DNA of 64,000 nucleotides from CAVSRC01 sp963830205. Its GTDB lineage: Bacteria > Pseudomonadota > Alphaproteobacteria > Rhizobiales > Kaistiaceae. Positions within the stretch are counted from its first letter, which is position 1; the number at the start of each line of letters is the position of its first letter. This document shows positions 1 through 9,202 of the stretch, piece by piece. A program made the position numbers and the translations under genes. The stretch is taken from assembly GCA_963830205.1 (NCBI GenBank), contig CAWHLP010000041.1, positions 289,417 through 353,416 of the forward strand. Reading direction: 5' to 3'. The notes below the pieces were generated by a model, which saw only the letters and a list, made by a program, of their open reading frames with translations, ran no database searches and was not told the origin of the DNA.

Positions 1-1540
1 TGACCTTGCCGCCGAACAGGGTGGCGCCGATGAACACCGAGCCGGGCGGGGCGATGTGGTCCTCGCGGGTGGCAAGCGTGAACACCGGGATCGTGACCTT
101 GTGGAGATCGAGGGTGACGCCGGCGATCTCCATCGTGCCCTTGGCCAGCTTGTTGTCGAGGTAGCAGTTGCGCAGATAGAAGGAATGGTTGGCCGCCGGC
201 ATGCGCGTCGTGTCGGAATTCCAGTAGAGCAGGTCGAAGGGCGCCGGCGGCTGGCCCATGAAGTAGTTGGTGATCACATAGGGCCAGATGAGGTCGTTGG
301 GCTTCAGCATGTTGAAGGCGGCGTGCATGTTGCGGCCTTCGAGATAGCCGCGCACGTCCATCGTCTTCTCGACCGCGGCGACCTGCTCCTCGTCGACGAA
401 GACCTTGAGGTCGCCGGCCTCGGAGAAATCGACCTGGGTGGCGAACAGCGTCGCCGAGGCGATGCGTTCGTCGCCGGTGGCCGCAGCATAGGCGAGCGCG
501 ACCGACAAGAGCGTGCCGCCGACGCAGTAGCCGGCCGCGTTGACCTGGCGCTGGCCGGTGACCGCGCCGATCACGTCGAGGGACTCGAAGATGCCCTGGC
601 GCATGTAGTCGGCAAAGCCCTTCTTCGCCTGATTGCGGTCGGGATTGACCCAGGAGATGACGAAGACGGTGTGGCCCGCCTCGACGCACCAGCGGATGAA
701 GGATTTCTCGGCAGTCAGGTCGAGGATGTAGAACTTGTTGATCCACGGCGGGACGATGAGCAGCGGGCGCTTGAGCACGGTGGCGGTCGTCGCCTGGTAC
801 TGGATGAGCTGGCAGACATCGTTCTGGTGGATCACCTTGCCGGGGGTCACCGCCAGGTTCTCGCCGAGCTTGAACTTGGCGGTGTCCGACTGGCGGATCT
901 TGAGGTCGCCGTGACCGGCCTTGATGTCCTCGGCCAGCATCTGCATGCCGCGCACCAGATTGTCGGCGTCGCTGGCCAGCGTCTGGCGCAGGATCTCGGG
1001 GTTGGTGAGGACGAAGTTTGACGGGGAGAGGGCGCTGGCGATCTGCTTGACGTAGAAGGCCGCCTTCTGCCGGGTGTGGGCATCGAGCCCCGCGGCCTCG
1101 GCCGCCATTGCCTCGGCCCAGCGGCTGGTGATCAGGTAGAACTGCTTGATGAAGTCGAAGAACTGGTTGGAGCGCCATGCCGGGTCGGCGAAGCGCTTGT
1201 CGCGCGCCTCCGGTTCGGCCGTCGCCGGCGCCGTCTCGCCCATCATCCGCTTGAGGCTCGAGGCCCACAGGTCGAGATAGCCCATCAGCAGCCGGTTCTG
1301 CGCCTGCGCCGCCCGCTCAGGCTCGCCCATCCAGTATTCGCCGATCTTTGAGAGCGTGCGCACCGCGTCCATGACGAAACCGTCGACCGTGTCGGCGGTC
1401 TTGCCCTCTTCGCGTGGCCTCAGATAGGCGGCGGCGGCCTTGCCGGCCTCCTCCATCATGCGCGCCAGGTTGCGGGCGAAGACCTCGGGATTGTTGATCC
1501 CGGTCGCCGATGCGGCATCCTTGTGGTCGGTCTCCGCCAT
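1..1540 (-). CDS. phaC: Class I polyhydroxyalkanoate synthase (3' end outside window)
   Basis: Polymerises (R)-3-hydroxyacyl-CoA into intracellular polyester storage granules. About 513 codons are visible, read leftward from ATG at 1538-1540; the rest lies beyond position 1. The family is usually 580-600 residues, so perhaps 80 are missing. The lipase-like box GYCVGG carries the nucleophile at about Cys339, and the catalytic Asp is in a DHIAP motif at about residue 494. The catalytic His would be just off the window. The order N-terminal helical region, PPWINKFY, then GYCVGGTLL is typical of class I enzymes. No PhaE, phasin or phaR neighbour is in view, and the gene is divergent from a lipoprotein gene. 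The ribosome site is weak. Family assignment is very secure. Confidence 0.95.
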   Translation of the reverse strand, partial: MAETDHKDAASATGINNPEVFARNLARMMEEAGKAAAAYLRPREEGKTADTVDGFVMDAVRTLSKIGEYWMGEPERAAQAQNRLLMGYLDLWASSLKRMMGETAPATAEPEARDKRFADPAWRSNQFFDFIKQFYLITSRWAEAMAAEAAGLDAHTRQKAAFYVKQIASALSPSNFVLTNPEILRQTLASDADNLVRGMQMLAEDIKAGHGDLKIRQSDTAKFKLGENLAVTPGKVIHQNDVCQLIQYQATTATVLKRPLLIVPPWINKFYILDLTAEKSFIRWCVEAGHTVFVISWVNPDRNQAKKGFADYMRQGIFESLDVIGAVTGQRQVNAAGYCVGGTLLSVALAYAAATGDERIASATLFATQVDFSEAGDLKVFVDEEQVAAVEKTMDVRGYLEGRNMHAAFNMLKPNDLIWPYVITNYFMGQPPAPFDLLYWNSDTTRMPAANHSFYLRNCYLDNKLAKGTMEIAGVTLDLHKVTIPVFTLATREDHIAPPGSVFIGATLFGGKV

Positions 1541-1664
1541 GGTCGTTCCGCTGTTGTGGGCGACAAAGAGCGTTAGCCTATCGCCCGCTTTTTCGACATA
1601 ATATGGTGCTAGTTAACGGCGGGCTCACGGAAATAGCACCCCTTTGCGTACCAGGTTGTTCAGT
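1541..1664. promoter_or_regulatory. Divergent phaC / lipoprotein promoter region
   Basis: This 124-base gap separates two divergent genes. An AT-rich patch at about 1596-1615 stands out from the GC-rich surroundings. On the minus strand it offers a TATTAT-like -10 element at 1598-1603, suitably placed for phaC. No convincing -35 element was found, and no operator palindrome is evident. The placement is inference from composition and gene orientation. Confidence 0.3.
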
Positions 1665-2228
1665 ATGAATTCAGCGGTTTGGCGGCACGCAAGCCCGCCA
1701 CCGGCCACGTTTTTGCGGCGCCTGGCAGCGGCAGCGGCGATCATCGGACTGGGGCTTGCCGCCTCCGGCTGCGCCCAGTCGATGAGCGAATTCGCCCGCA
1801 ATGCCGACACGCCGTCCCCGGTCGCCTTGACGCCCGGCGACGCGCAGACGGCGGGCGTGGCCAGGCCGGCCATTCTGGTCGACGAGAGGACCGTTCCGGC
1901 AGAGGCGCCCCGCACGACGGCGCCGATGGCGATTGCGCCGGCGGCACGCGCAACACCCGAGGTCGCCGCGGTCGATCCCTCCGACCCGGGAATCGCCCCT
2001 GCCGCCACGAACCTCAACCGGATACCCGAGCAGCCGAAGGCCAAGCTTCTGACGGCCGACGAGAAGGCCAAGGTGATCGCCGAGCTGGAGGCCATGGCCA
2101 AGAAGCAGAGCGCCCAGCTGGACAAGGACAAGACAAGGACAAGGACAAGAAAGCCGCCTGCGCGGCCGATAATCTGGATCCGGCCCAGCGAGTCGCCAGT
2201 GCAACTGGCGACGGAGGGTGCTAGATAG
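1665..2228 (+). CDS. Putative lipoprotein of unknown function, C-terminus probably out of frame
   Basis: The N-terminus has an Arg pair, a hydrophobic stretch (AAAIIGLGLA) and a lipobox ending in ASGC, so it is predicted to be lipid-anchored in the envelope. The rest is Ala/Pro-rich and ends in a charged helix with Asp-Lys repeats. ATG at 1665 is chosen over an upstream TTG at 1644. The Asp-Lys tract is coded by GACAAG hexamers, one of which lacks a G at about 2125-2135. After it the frame turns into an Arg/Thr/Pro-rich tail. Restoring the base gives a tail with LDPAQR and a terminal GGC, ending at 2224, which looks more natural. The function is unknown. It lies directly upstream of alaC on the same strand. 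Confidence 0.7.
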   Translation: MNSAVWRHASPPPATFLRRLAAAAAIIGLGLAASGCAQSMSEFARNADTPSPVALTPGDAQTAGVARPAILVDERTVPAEAPRTTAPMAIAPAARATPEVAAVDPSDPGIAPAATNLNRIPEQPKAKLLTADEKAKVIAELEAMAKKQSAQLDKDKTRTRTRKPPARPIIWIRPSESPVQLATEGAR

Positions 2229-2277
2229 CCCCGTCCGGAAAGGCCGGATGACGCTTCGATTCACCGTGGACGGGGCT
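2227..2277 (+). other. Stem-loop between lipoprotein gene and alaC
   Basis: A 10-base inverted repeat pairs AGCCCCGTCC (2227-2236) with GGACGGGGCT (2268-2277), with a smaller CCGG/CCGG pair inside the loop. It begins on the lipoprotein stop codon and ends 6 bases before the alaC ATG. No T-run follows, so it is not a standard intrinsic terminator. It could limit read-through or translation of alaC; that role is inference. Confidence 0.4.
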
Positions 2278-2283
2278 TGAGCC

Positions 2284-3504
<1,221 letters not shown>

Positions 3505-3601
3505 TTTCGCCGTCCCGGTCCGTTTCGGGCCGGGGCGCGTAGCCGGCGATCGGAGTGAAATCCTTGCGTTCTCATATGGTTGACGGCTACCGGCGGGTTC
3601 G

Positions 3602-4936
3602 ATGAACGCGCCCCTGCCACCGCTGCGCATCGGCCTGGCCGGACTCGGCACGGTCGGTTCCGCCCTCGTGCGCATCCTCGAGCGCCACGGCAACGACCTT
3701 GCCGTGCGCACCGGGCGGCCGCTGTCGATCGTCGGCGTGTCGGCGCGCAACCGCCACCGGGACCGCGGCTACGACATTTCCGGCTACGGCTGGTTCGATG
3801 ACCCGGTGGCGCTGGCGCGCGACCCGGGCAACGACCTCTTCGTCGAACTGATCGGCGGCGCCGACGGCCCCGCCCACGCCTCGATCGCGGCGGCGATCAA
3901 GGCCGGCAAGCATGTGGTGACCGCCAACAAGGCGCTGCTCGCCGAGCACGGGCTGGAGCTCGCCCACGCCGCCGAGGAGGCCGGCGTCAGCATCAATTTC
4001 GAGGCCGCCGCCGCCGGCGGCATCCCGATCATCAAGACGCTGCGCGAGGCGCTCTCCGGCAACACGGTCAACCGCGTCTACGGCATCCTCAACGGCACCT
4101 GCAACTACATCCTGACGCGCATGGAGCAGGACGGCCTGTCCTTCGCCGACTGCCTCACGGCGGCGCAGCACCTGGGCTATGCCGAGGCCGATCCGACCTT
4201 CGACATCGAGGGCACCGACACCGCCCACAAGCTGGCGCTGCTGACGGCGCTCGCCTTCGGCACCGAGATCAACGTCGATTCGATCTATGTCGAGGGCATC
4301 GCGTCGATCACGCCGGCCGACATCGAGGCGGCCAGCGAGCTCGGCTACCGCATCAAGCTGCTCGGCGTCGCCAGCCGCACCGACAGCGGCATCGAACAGC
4401 GCGTGCATCCGACCATGGTGCCGAAATCTTCGGCGATCGCCCGCGTCGACGGCGTCACCAACGCGGTTGCCGTCGACGCCGATTTCGTCGGCTCGCTGGT
4501 GCTCGCCGGACCGGGGGCAGGGGGCGACGCCACCGCCTCCTCGGTGATGAGCGACATCGCCGACATTGCCCGCGGTGACCGCGTCGGCACCTTCGGCCGG
4601 CCGGCTTCGACGCTGGAACCCTATCGCCGGGCGGGCATCCGCATGCACGAGGGCGGCTACTACATCCGCCTGTCGGTATATGACCGGCCGGGCGCCTTTG
4701 CCGCCATCGCCGGACGCATGGCGGAGAGCGGCATCTCGCTGGAATCGATCGTCCAGCGGCACCGCAGCGCGCACACCGCGGCGTCCGAGCATCCGGCGCC
4801 CGAAAGCCCGGCGCCGGTCATCCTGATCACCTACGAAACCACGGAGACGGCGATCCGCCAGGCGCTGGACGCCATCAAGGCGGACGGCCATGTCCTCGGC
4901 GAACCGCAGATGATACGCATAGAGCCCCTGGCCTGA
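3602..4936 (+). CDS. hom: Homoserine dehydrogenase
   Basis: NAD(P)H-dependent reduction of aspartate semialdehyde to homoserine, the branch point to threonine and methionine. The 444 residues start with a Rossmann motif GLAGLGTVGSALV (about 9-21). Catalytic-domain signatures follow: TANKALLA, FEAAAAGGIPIIK, and GILNGTCNYIL with YAEADPTFDIEG. A C-terminal ACT domain (about 350-440) would sense threonine. ATG at 3602 is used. The alaC-hom spacer (3505-3601) holds a CCGG-rich hairpin and an AT-rich patch that may be a separate promoter. It is followed by glpX after 39 bases, probably in one transcript. Confidence 0.96.
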   Translation: MNAPLPPLRIGLAGLGTVGSALVRILERHGNDLAVRTGRPLSIVGVSARNRHRDRGYDISGYGWFDDPVALARDPGNDLFVELIGGADGPAHASIAAAIKAGKHVVTANKALLAEHGLELAHAAEEAGVSINFEAAAAGGIPIIKTLREALSGNTVNRVYGILNGTCNYILTRMEQDGLSFADCLTAAQHLGYAEADPTFDIEGTDTAHKLALLTALAFGTEINVDSIYVEGIASITPADIEAASELGYRIKLLGVASRTDSGIEQRVHPTMVPKSSAIARVDGVTNAVAVDADFVGSLVLAGPGAGGDATASSVMSDIADIARGDRVGTFGRPASTLEPYRRAGIRMHEGGYYIRLSVYDRPGAFAAIAGRMAESGISLESIVQRHRSAHTAASEHPAPESPAPVILITYETTETAIRQALDAIKADGHVLGEPQMIRIEPLA

Positions 4937-4975
4937 GGGGGAAGACGCGCTCAAAGCGCTGAAGCGGAGAGTTTG

Positions 4976-5989
4976 ATGAACCGGGAAGCCCGCATTGCCC
5001 AAGGCGCCACTGCGCTCGACCGTGTGCTCACGCTGGAACTCGTGCGGGTCACCGAAGAGGCCGCCGTGGCGGCGGCGCGCCTGCGCGGGCGCGGCGACGA
5101 GATGGCCGCCGACCGGGCGGCGGTGGAAGCCATGCGGCGCGAGCTCAACCGCCTGGACATCCGCGGCACGGTGGTGATCGGCGAAGGCGAACGCGACGAG
5201 GCGCCGATGCTGTTCATCGGCGAGGAAGTCGGCAACAAGCGCGGTCCGGCCGTCGACATCGCTCTCGACCCGCTGGAAGGCACGACGATCGCAGCCAAGA
5301 ACCTGCCCAACGCCATTGCCGTGGTCGCCATCGCCGAATCCGGCACTCTGCTCAACGCGCCCGACGTCTACATGGACAAGATCGCCATCGGCCCCGGCTA
5401 TCCGACCGGGCTGGTCGATCTCGACCGCTCGCCGACCGACAACATCCGGGCCCTGGCGGCGGCGAAGGGCGTGCCGGTGAGCGAGGTGACCGCCTGCGTT
5501 CTCGACCGCCCGCGCCATGCCAAGTTGATCGACGAGATCCGCGCCACCGGGGCGGCCATCCGCATGATCGGCGACGGCGACGTCGCCGGCATCATCGACG
5601 TGACCGAGCCGGAGCGCACCGGCATCGACATCTATCTCGGCATCGGCGGCGCGCCCGAGGGCGTGCTGGCGGCCGCGGCGCTGCGCTGCACGGGCGGCCA
5701 GATGCAGGGGCGGCTGGTGATCAGCTCCGACGAGCAGCGCGATCGCGCCCGCCGCATGGGCGTCACCGACGTCGAGCACAAGTTCGACATGAGCGAACTG
5801 GCCAGCGGCGAGGTGCTGTTCGCGGCGACCGGCGTCACCGACGGCGACCTGCTCACCGGCGTCAAGTTCGGCAAGCGGGCGATCACCACGCATACCATCG
5901 TCATGCGCTCGTCATCGGGCACGGTGCGCTGGATCAGGGCGCACCATCAGAACGTCGACAAGTTCAACGCCGGCGAAGACTCGCTGTAG
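4976..5989 (+). CDS. glpX: Class II fructose-1,6-bisphosphatase
   Basis: Hydrolyses fructose-1,6-bisphosphate to fructose-6-phosphate in gluconeogenesis; a metal-dependent cytoplasmic enzyme. The 337 residues carry the family signatures GEGERDEAPML and DPLEGTT (metal and substrate site, about residue 100), MDKIAIGPGY, LDRPRH, IGDGDVAG and GIGGAPEGVLAAAALRC. ATG at 4976 is preferred to the overlapping TTG at 4973, being better spaced from GCGGAGAG upstream. It sits between hom and recJ, a conserved rhizobial arrangement that is here interrupted by one inserted minus-strand gene. A strong hairpin follows at 6014. Confidence 0.96.
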   Translation: MNREARIAQGATALDRVLTLELVRVTEEAAVAAARLRGRGDEMAADRAAVEAMRRELNRLDIRGTVVIGEGERDEAPMLFIGEEVGNKRGPAVDIALDPLEGTTIAAKNLPNAIAVVAIAESGTLLNAPDVYMDKIAIGPGYPTGLVDLDRSPTDNIRALAAAKGVPVSEVTACVLDRPRHAKLIDEIRATGAAIRMIGDGDVAGIIDVTEPERTGIDIYLGIGGAPEGVLAAAALRCTGGQMQGRLVISSDEQRDRARRMGVTDVEHKFDMSELASGEVLFAATGVTDGDLLTGVKFGKRAITTHTIVMRSSSGTVRWIRAHHQNVDKFNAGEDSL

Positions 5990-6013
5990 CAGCCCGGCCG
6001 CGCACTAACAAAA

Positions 6014-6046
6014 CCCCCGGGGGAGCCGTGACGGCCGCCCCGGGGG
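6014..6046 (-). terminator. Intrinsic terminator between convergent glpX and exported-protein gene
   Basis: CCCCCGGGG (6014-6022) pairs with CCCCGGGGG (6038-6046), and an inner CCGT/ACGG pair extends the stem. On the minus strand the hairpin is followed by TTTTGTTAG, a good U-run, so it most clearly ends the gene at 6068. It may also stop glpX transcripts from the other side, where no T-run is present. Confidence 0.75.
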
Positions 6047-6067
6047 AATGGTGTTGGCGCACCGTCC

Positions 6068-6472
6068 CTACGGAATCGTGCAGAGACGCCGCGGCCCGTA
6101 ATAGGGCTGATACGTGCAGCTACGCGCGTCAAACGACCGGTAGGCGGCCGCGCATTCGTACACGTTGCAGTAGCGTGGCGCCGGACGGACATAGAGCGGC
6201 GGCGGCGGTGGCGGCATACGACGGACCACCGGCGGTCCAACGTAGATTCCGACACCCGGGCCGCCAAAGACCGGCGGTGGCGGGCGACGGATCACGGGCG
6301 GTCCGACGTAGATTCCAACACCGGGGCCGCCAAAGACCGGCGGCGGCGGTGGTGGCGGTCCACCCCAAGGCGGCGGAGGCCTCCAACCGGGTGGGGCGGC
6401 GAGGGCAGCCTCGCTGACCATCATCATCCCCGCCAGAGCAACCATTGCTCCGACTGCGAGTTTCTTCAGCAT
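6068..6472 (-). CDS. Exported Pro/Gly-rich tandem-repeat protein with BA14K-like tail
   Basis: A 134-residue protein with a signal peptide (MLKKLAVGAMVALAG, cleavage near ALA-APP). The mature part has two copies of a roughly 21-residue unit, PPPVFGGPGVGIYVGPP followed by VIRR or VVRR, flanked by proline runs. The C-terminus, with CNVYECAAAYRSFDARSC and a final Cys, resembles the Cys-bracketed end of BA14K proteins. ATG at 6472 is chosen because TGAGGAG lies 9 bases upstream; the GTG at 6481 overlaps less well. A periplasmic or cell-surface role is likely, but the exact function is unknown. It lies between glpX and recJ on the opposite strand. Confidence 0.8.
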   Translation of the reverse strand: MLKKLAVGAMVALAGMMMVSEAALAAPPGWRPPPPWGGPPPPPPPVFGGPGVGIYVGPPVIRRPPPPVFGGPGVGIYVGPPVVRRMPPPPPPLYVRPAPRYCNVYECAAAYRSFDARSCTYQPYYGPRRLCTIP

Positions 6473-6677
6473 TTCGCGCACTCCTCAGATGCCCCCATCT
6501 GATCGTGCCCCGGCTAACGCTCTTTCCCGACAATGCGTTGGAGCGCGTCGCCCCGAGGCGCCTTGGAATTTGGGCCCTCATCGGTGTCCACAGACGCGAC
6601 TTGAAAGCACATGGGGCAATTTGCCCGGTGCCGCCCCACGGCGGACAGCGGCGCGGTCCCGCGTTATGCATGAAGGC

Positions 6678-8521
6678 ATGGCACAGGCAGCCCCCACGAT
6701 TCGCGGTGACCAGGTCGAGGCCGGCCCCGACCGTCGGACGTTCATGGGGGTGGCAGCGCTCGCTCACCGGCCGCCAATGGCTCGAGCGGCTCGATGCGGC
6801 CGGCGCCAATGTGGCGCTCGCCATCGCCCAGCGCCATCAGGTGAACGACATCGTGGCGCGCGTCCTGGCGGGACGGGGCGTCGGCGTCGACGAGGCGCCG
6901 GCTTTCCTGGCGCCGAGCCTGAGGGCACTGATGCCGGATCCCTCGCTGCTGACCGACATGGAAGCCGCGGCGGAACGCATTGCCGATGCGGTCATGGCCG
7001 GCGAGCGCATCGCCGTCTTCGGCGACTACGACGTGGACGGGGCCTCGTCGGCGGCGCTGCTTGCGCGCTTCCTGCGCCATCAGGGGCTCGACCCCACCGT
7101 CTATATCCCCGACCGCCTGTTCGAGGGCTATGGGCCGAACCCGGAGGCGCTGCGCATGCTGGCCGGGCAGGGCGCCCGCCTGATCGTCACGGTCGACTGC
7201 GGCTCGACCAGCTTCGAGGCGCTGGCCGAGGCGGAGGCGCTCGGCGTCGACGTGGTGGTGATCGACCATCACGAACTCGGCACCGAGCGGCCGCCGGCAC
7301 GCGCTTTGGTCAATCCCAACCGCCAGGACGACCTTTCCGGTCTTGGTCACCTCGCCGCCGTCGGCGTCACCTACATGGCCGTGGTGGCGGTCAACCGGCT
7401 GCTGAGGACTCGCGGGTGGTACGGCCCCAACCGCCGCGAGCCCGACCTGCTGCAATGGCTCGACCTGGTGGCGCTCGGCACGGTCTGCGATGTGGTGCCG
7501 CTGGTCGGGCTCAACCGCGCCTTCGTCGCCAAGGGGCTGATGACGCTCGCCCGCCGCGGCAACCGCGGGATCGCGGCGCTGGCCGACGTCGCTCGGCTGG
7601 GTGGTCCGGTGACGCCCTATCATCTCGGCTTCCTCCTCGGCCCCCGCATCAATGCCGGCGGACGCATCGGCGACGCGGCGCTGGGGGCGCGGCTGCTCGA
7701 TCAGCGACGATCCGGCCGAGTGCGCGCGGATTGCCGGCGAACTCGACCGGCTCAACGGCGAGCGCCAGGCGATCGAGGCCCGGCAGTTGGAGGAGGCGAT
7801 GGCCGAGGCCGACGCCGAGATCGGCGGCGGCGAGGGGCCGGCGGTGCTCATCACCGCCAATCGCGGCTGGCATCCGGGCGTCGTCGGACTGATCGCCTCG
7901 CGCCTCAAGGACCGCTACCAGCGGCCGGCGATCGCCATCGCCATGGCGGCAAACGGCACCGGCACCGGATCGGGACGCTCGGTCGTCGGTGTCGACCTGG
8001 GGGCGGCGGTGCGCAGTGCGGTCGAGCAGGGGATCCTGGTCAAGGGCGGCGGCCACGCCATGGCCGCCGGGCTCACCGTGGCCGAGGCCCGGCTGGGCGA
8101 CCTCCGCGCCTTCCTCGAACAGAGCCTGGCCGAGCGGGTCAAGGCCGTGGCCGGCATCCATGCGCTTGCCATCGACGCGGCGCTCACCGCGCGCGGCGCC
8201 AGCCTCGACCTGATCGCGGCGGTGGACAAGGCGGGCCCGTTCGGCGCCGGCCATCCCGAGCCGATCTATGCCTTCCCGTCGCACCGCATCGACTATGCCG
8301 ATACGGTCGGCAACGGCCACGTCCGCCTGACGCTCGCCGCCAATGACGGCGCCACCATCAAGGCGGTGGCCTTCCGCGGCGCCGGCTCGCCGCTCGGCGA
8401 GGGGCTGCTCAAGGCGCGCGGACGCAACCTGCACATCGCCGGCGCGCTGTCGATCGACCACTATCAGGGCCGGCGCACGCCGAGCCTCCGCGTCATCGAC
8501 GCGGCAGAACCGGCTACCTGA
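6678..8521 (+). pseudogene. recJ: RecJ single-strand 5'-3' exonuclease, coding split over three frames
   Basis: RecJ degrades single-stranded DNA 5' to 3' in recombination and mismatch repair. DHH-family motifs are clear: FGDYDVDGASSA, TVDCGSTS, DHHELG, LGTVCDVVPL and GPRINAGGRIGD. The DHHA1 part has GWHPGVVG, GRSVVG and KGGGHAMAAG. Two frame breaks occur. Near 6746-6750 a GGGGG run must lose one G to join RRTFMG to WQRSLTGR. Near 7698-7702 one extra base separates GARLL from SDDPAECARIAGELD. Corrected, it is about 613 residues, normal for rhizobial RecJ. Because both breaks are single bases in otherwise perfectly conserved coding sequence, sequencing error is as likely as decay. The start is uncertain: ATG 6666 and 6678 are both in frame with the first segment. 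Confidence 0.85.
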
Positions 8522-8565
8522 GCCCGGCTCGCCAGCCAGGCGTCGCTGGGGCTTGTGGTGGCGTT

Positions 8566-8676
8566 ACCTCTCCCCATTGGGGAGAGGTCGGCGCGTAGCG
8601 CCGGGTGAGGGGGAGCCGAGCCATCCGGACAGGCTCTCGCCCCCTCACCCTGTCCCTCTCCCCGCCGGGGAGGAGG
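8566..8676. repeat. REP-like multi-hairpin intergenic element
   Basis: A chain of inverted repeats sits between recJ and a minus-strand gene. ACCTCTCCCC/GGGGAGAGGT (8566-8588) is followed by CGGCGC-GTA-GCGCCG (8589-8603). GGTGAGGGGG (8604-8613) pairs with CCCCCTCACC (8640-8649), and CCTCTCCCC pairs with GGGGAGGAGG (8655-8676). This style of dispersed palindrome is familiar from rhizobial intergenic regions. It could also terminate both convergent genes. No second full copy is seen in the window. Confidence 0.65.
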
Positions 8677-8714
8677 GGGGACGAATACGGCGACAGCGCG
8701 GAAAGACGATCCGC

Positions 8715-9095
8715 TCAGTTGTTCCAGGTGGTGGAGATGTAGTCCTTGTCTTCGAGCGCGCGCCGCTCGAAGGACAGGAAATCGTAGTAGCCGCAGCGGG
8801 CGGTGCCGGGGAAGGCGCGGCAGATGTGCGGCCGTGATTCATAGACCGTGCAGCGGCGCGTCTCGGTATCGATGAACTGGCAGATCGTGCCGAAGTGCTC
8901 ATCCTTCTGGTGGCGCAGAATCTGCGACTTGCCGTCCTGCGACTTCTTGGTGAACTTCTTCCGCGCCTTTTCAGGGGTGATGCCGAAATGCTTGGCCAGG
9001 CGCCGGATGTCGGCGTCGGTGGCGCCGATCTCGGCATAGGAGCAGCAATAGGCCGGGCACTTGGAGCAATTGAACTGGTTCTTGGGGGCGCTCAT
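8715..9095 (-). CDS. YkgJ-family cysteine cluster protein
   Basis: A 126-residue cytoplasmic protein with an N-terminal CSKCPAYCCSY cluster and later cysteines in GTICQFID, RRCTVYESRPHICR and ARCGYYDF. This spacing is typical of YkgJ/UPF0153 proteins thought to bind a metal or Fe-S centre; the reaction is unknown. ATG at 9095 begins MSAPKNQFNC. Upstream extension of the same frame runs antisense through the next gene and is rejected. No strong ribosome site is seen. It lies downstream of the glutaredoxin-CcdA gene on the same strand, so co-transcription is possible. Confidence 0.85.
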   Translation of the reverse strand: MSAPKNQFNCSKCPAYCCSYAEIGATDADIRRLAKHFGITPEKARKKFTKKSQDGKSQILRHQKDEHFGTICQFIDTETRRCTVYESRPHICRAFPGTARCGYYDFLSFERRALEDKDYISTTWNN

Positions 9096-9202
9096 CGACG
9101 GGGAGAACCTGATTTGAGAATCGGTGAAGCGCACATGCTTCCACACGGCTCGGGCAAGCGCCATGGATTGCGGGCGGAATTCGCTCGTGGCGTGCCGCCG
9201 CC

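Noticed and set aside
2100..2165. CRISPR-like repeat at the GACAAG tract
   Set aside because: The units are 6-base coding repeats with no spacers and no cas genes are present anywhere in the window.
3587..5893. A 768-codon minus-strand open frame across hom and glpX
   Set aside because: It is antisense to two unmistakable enzymes, is rich in Arg/His/Asp/Gly without domains, and is explained by high GC suppressing stop codons.
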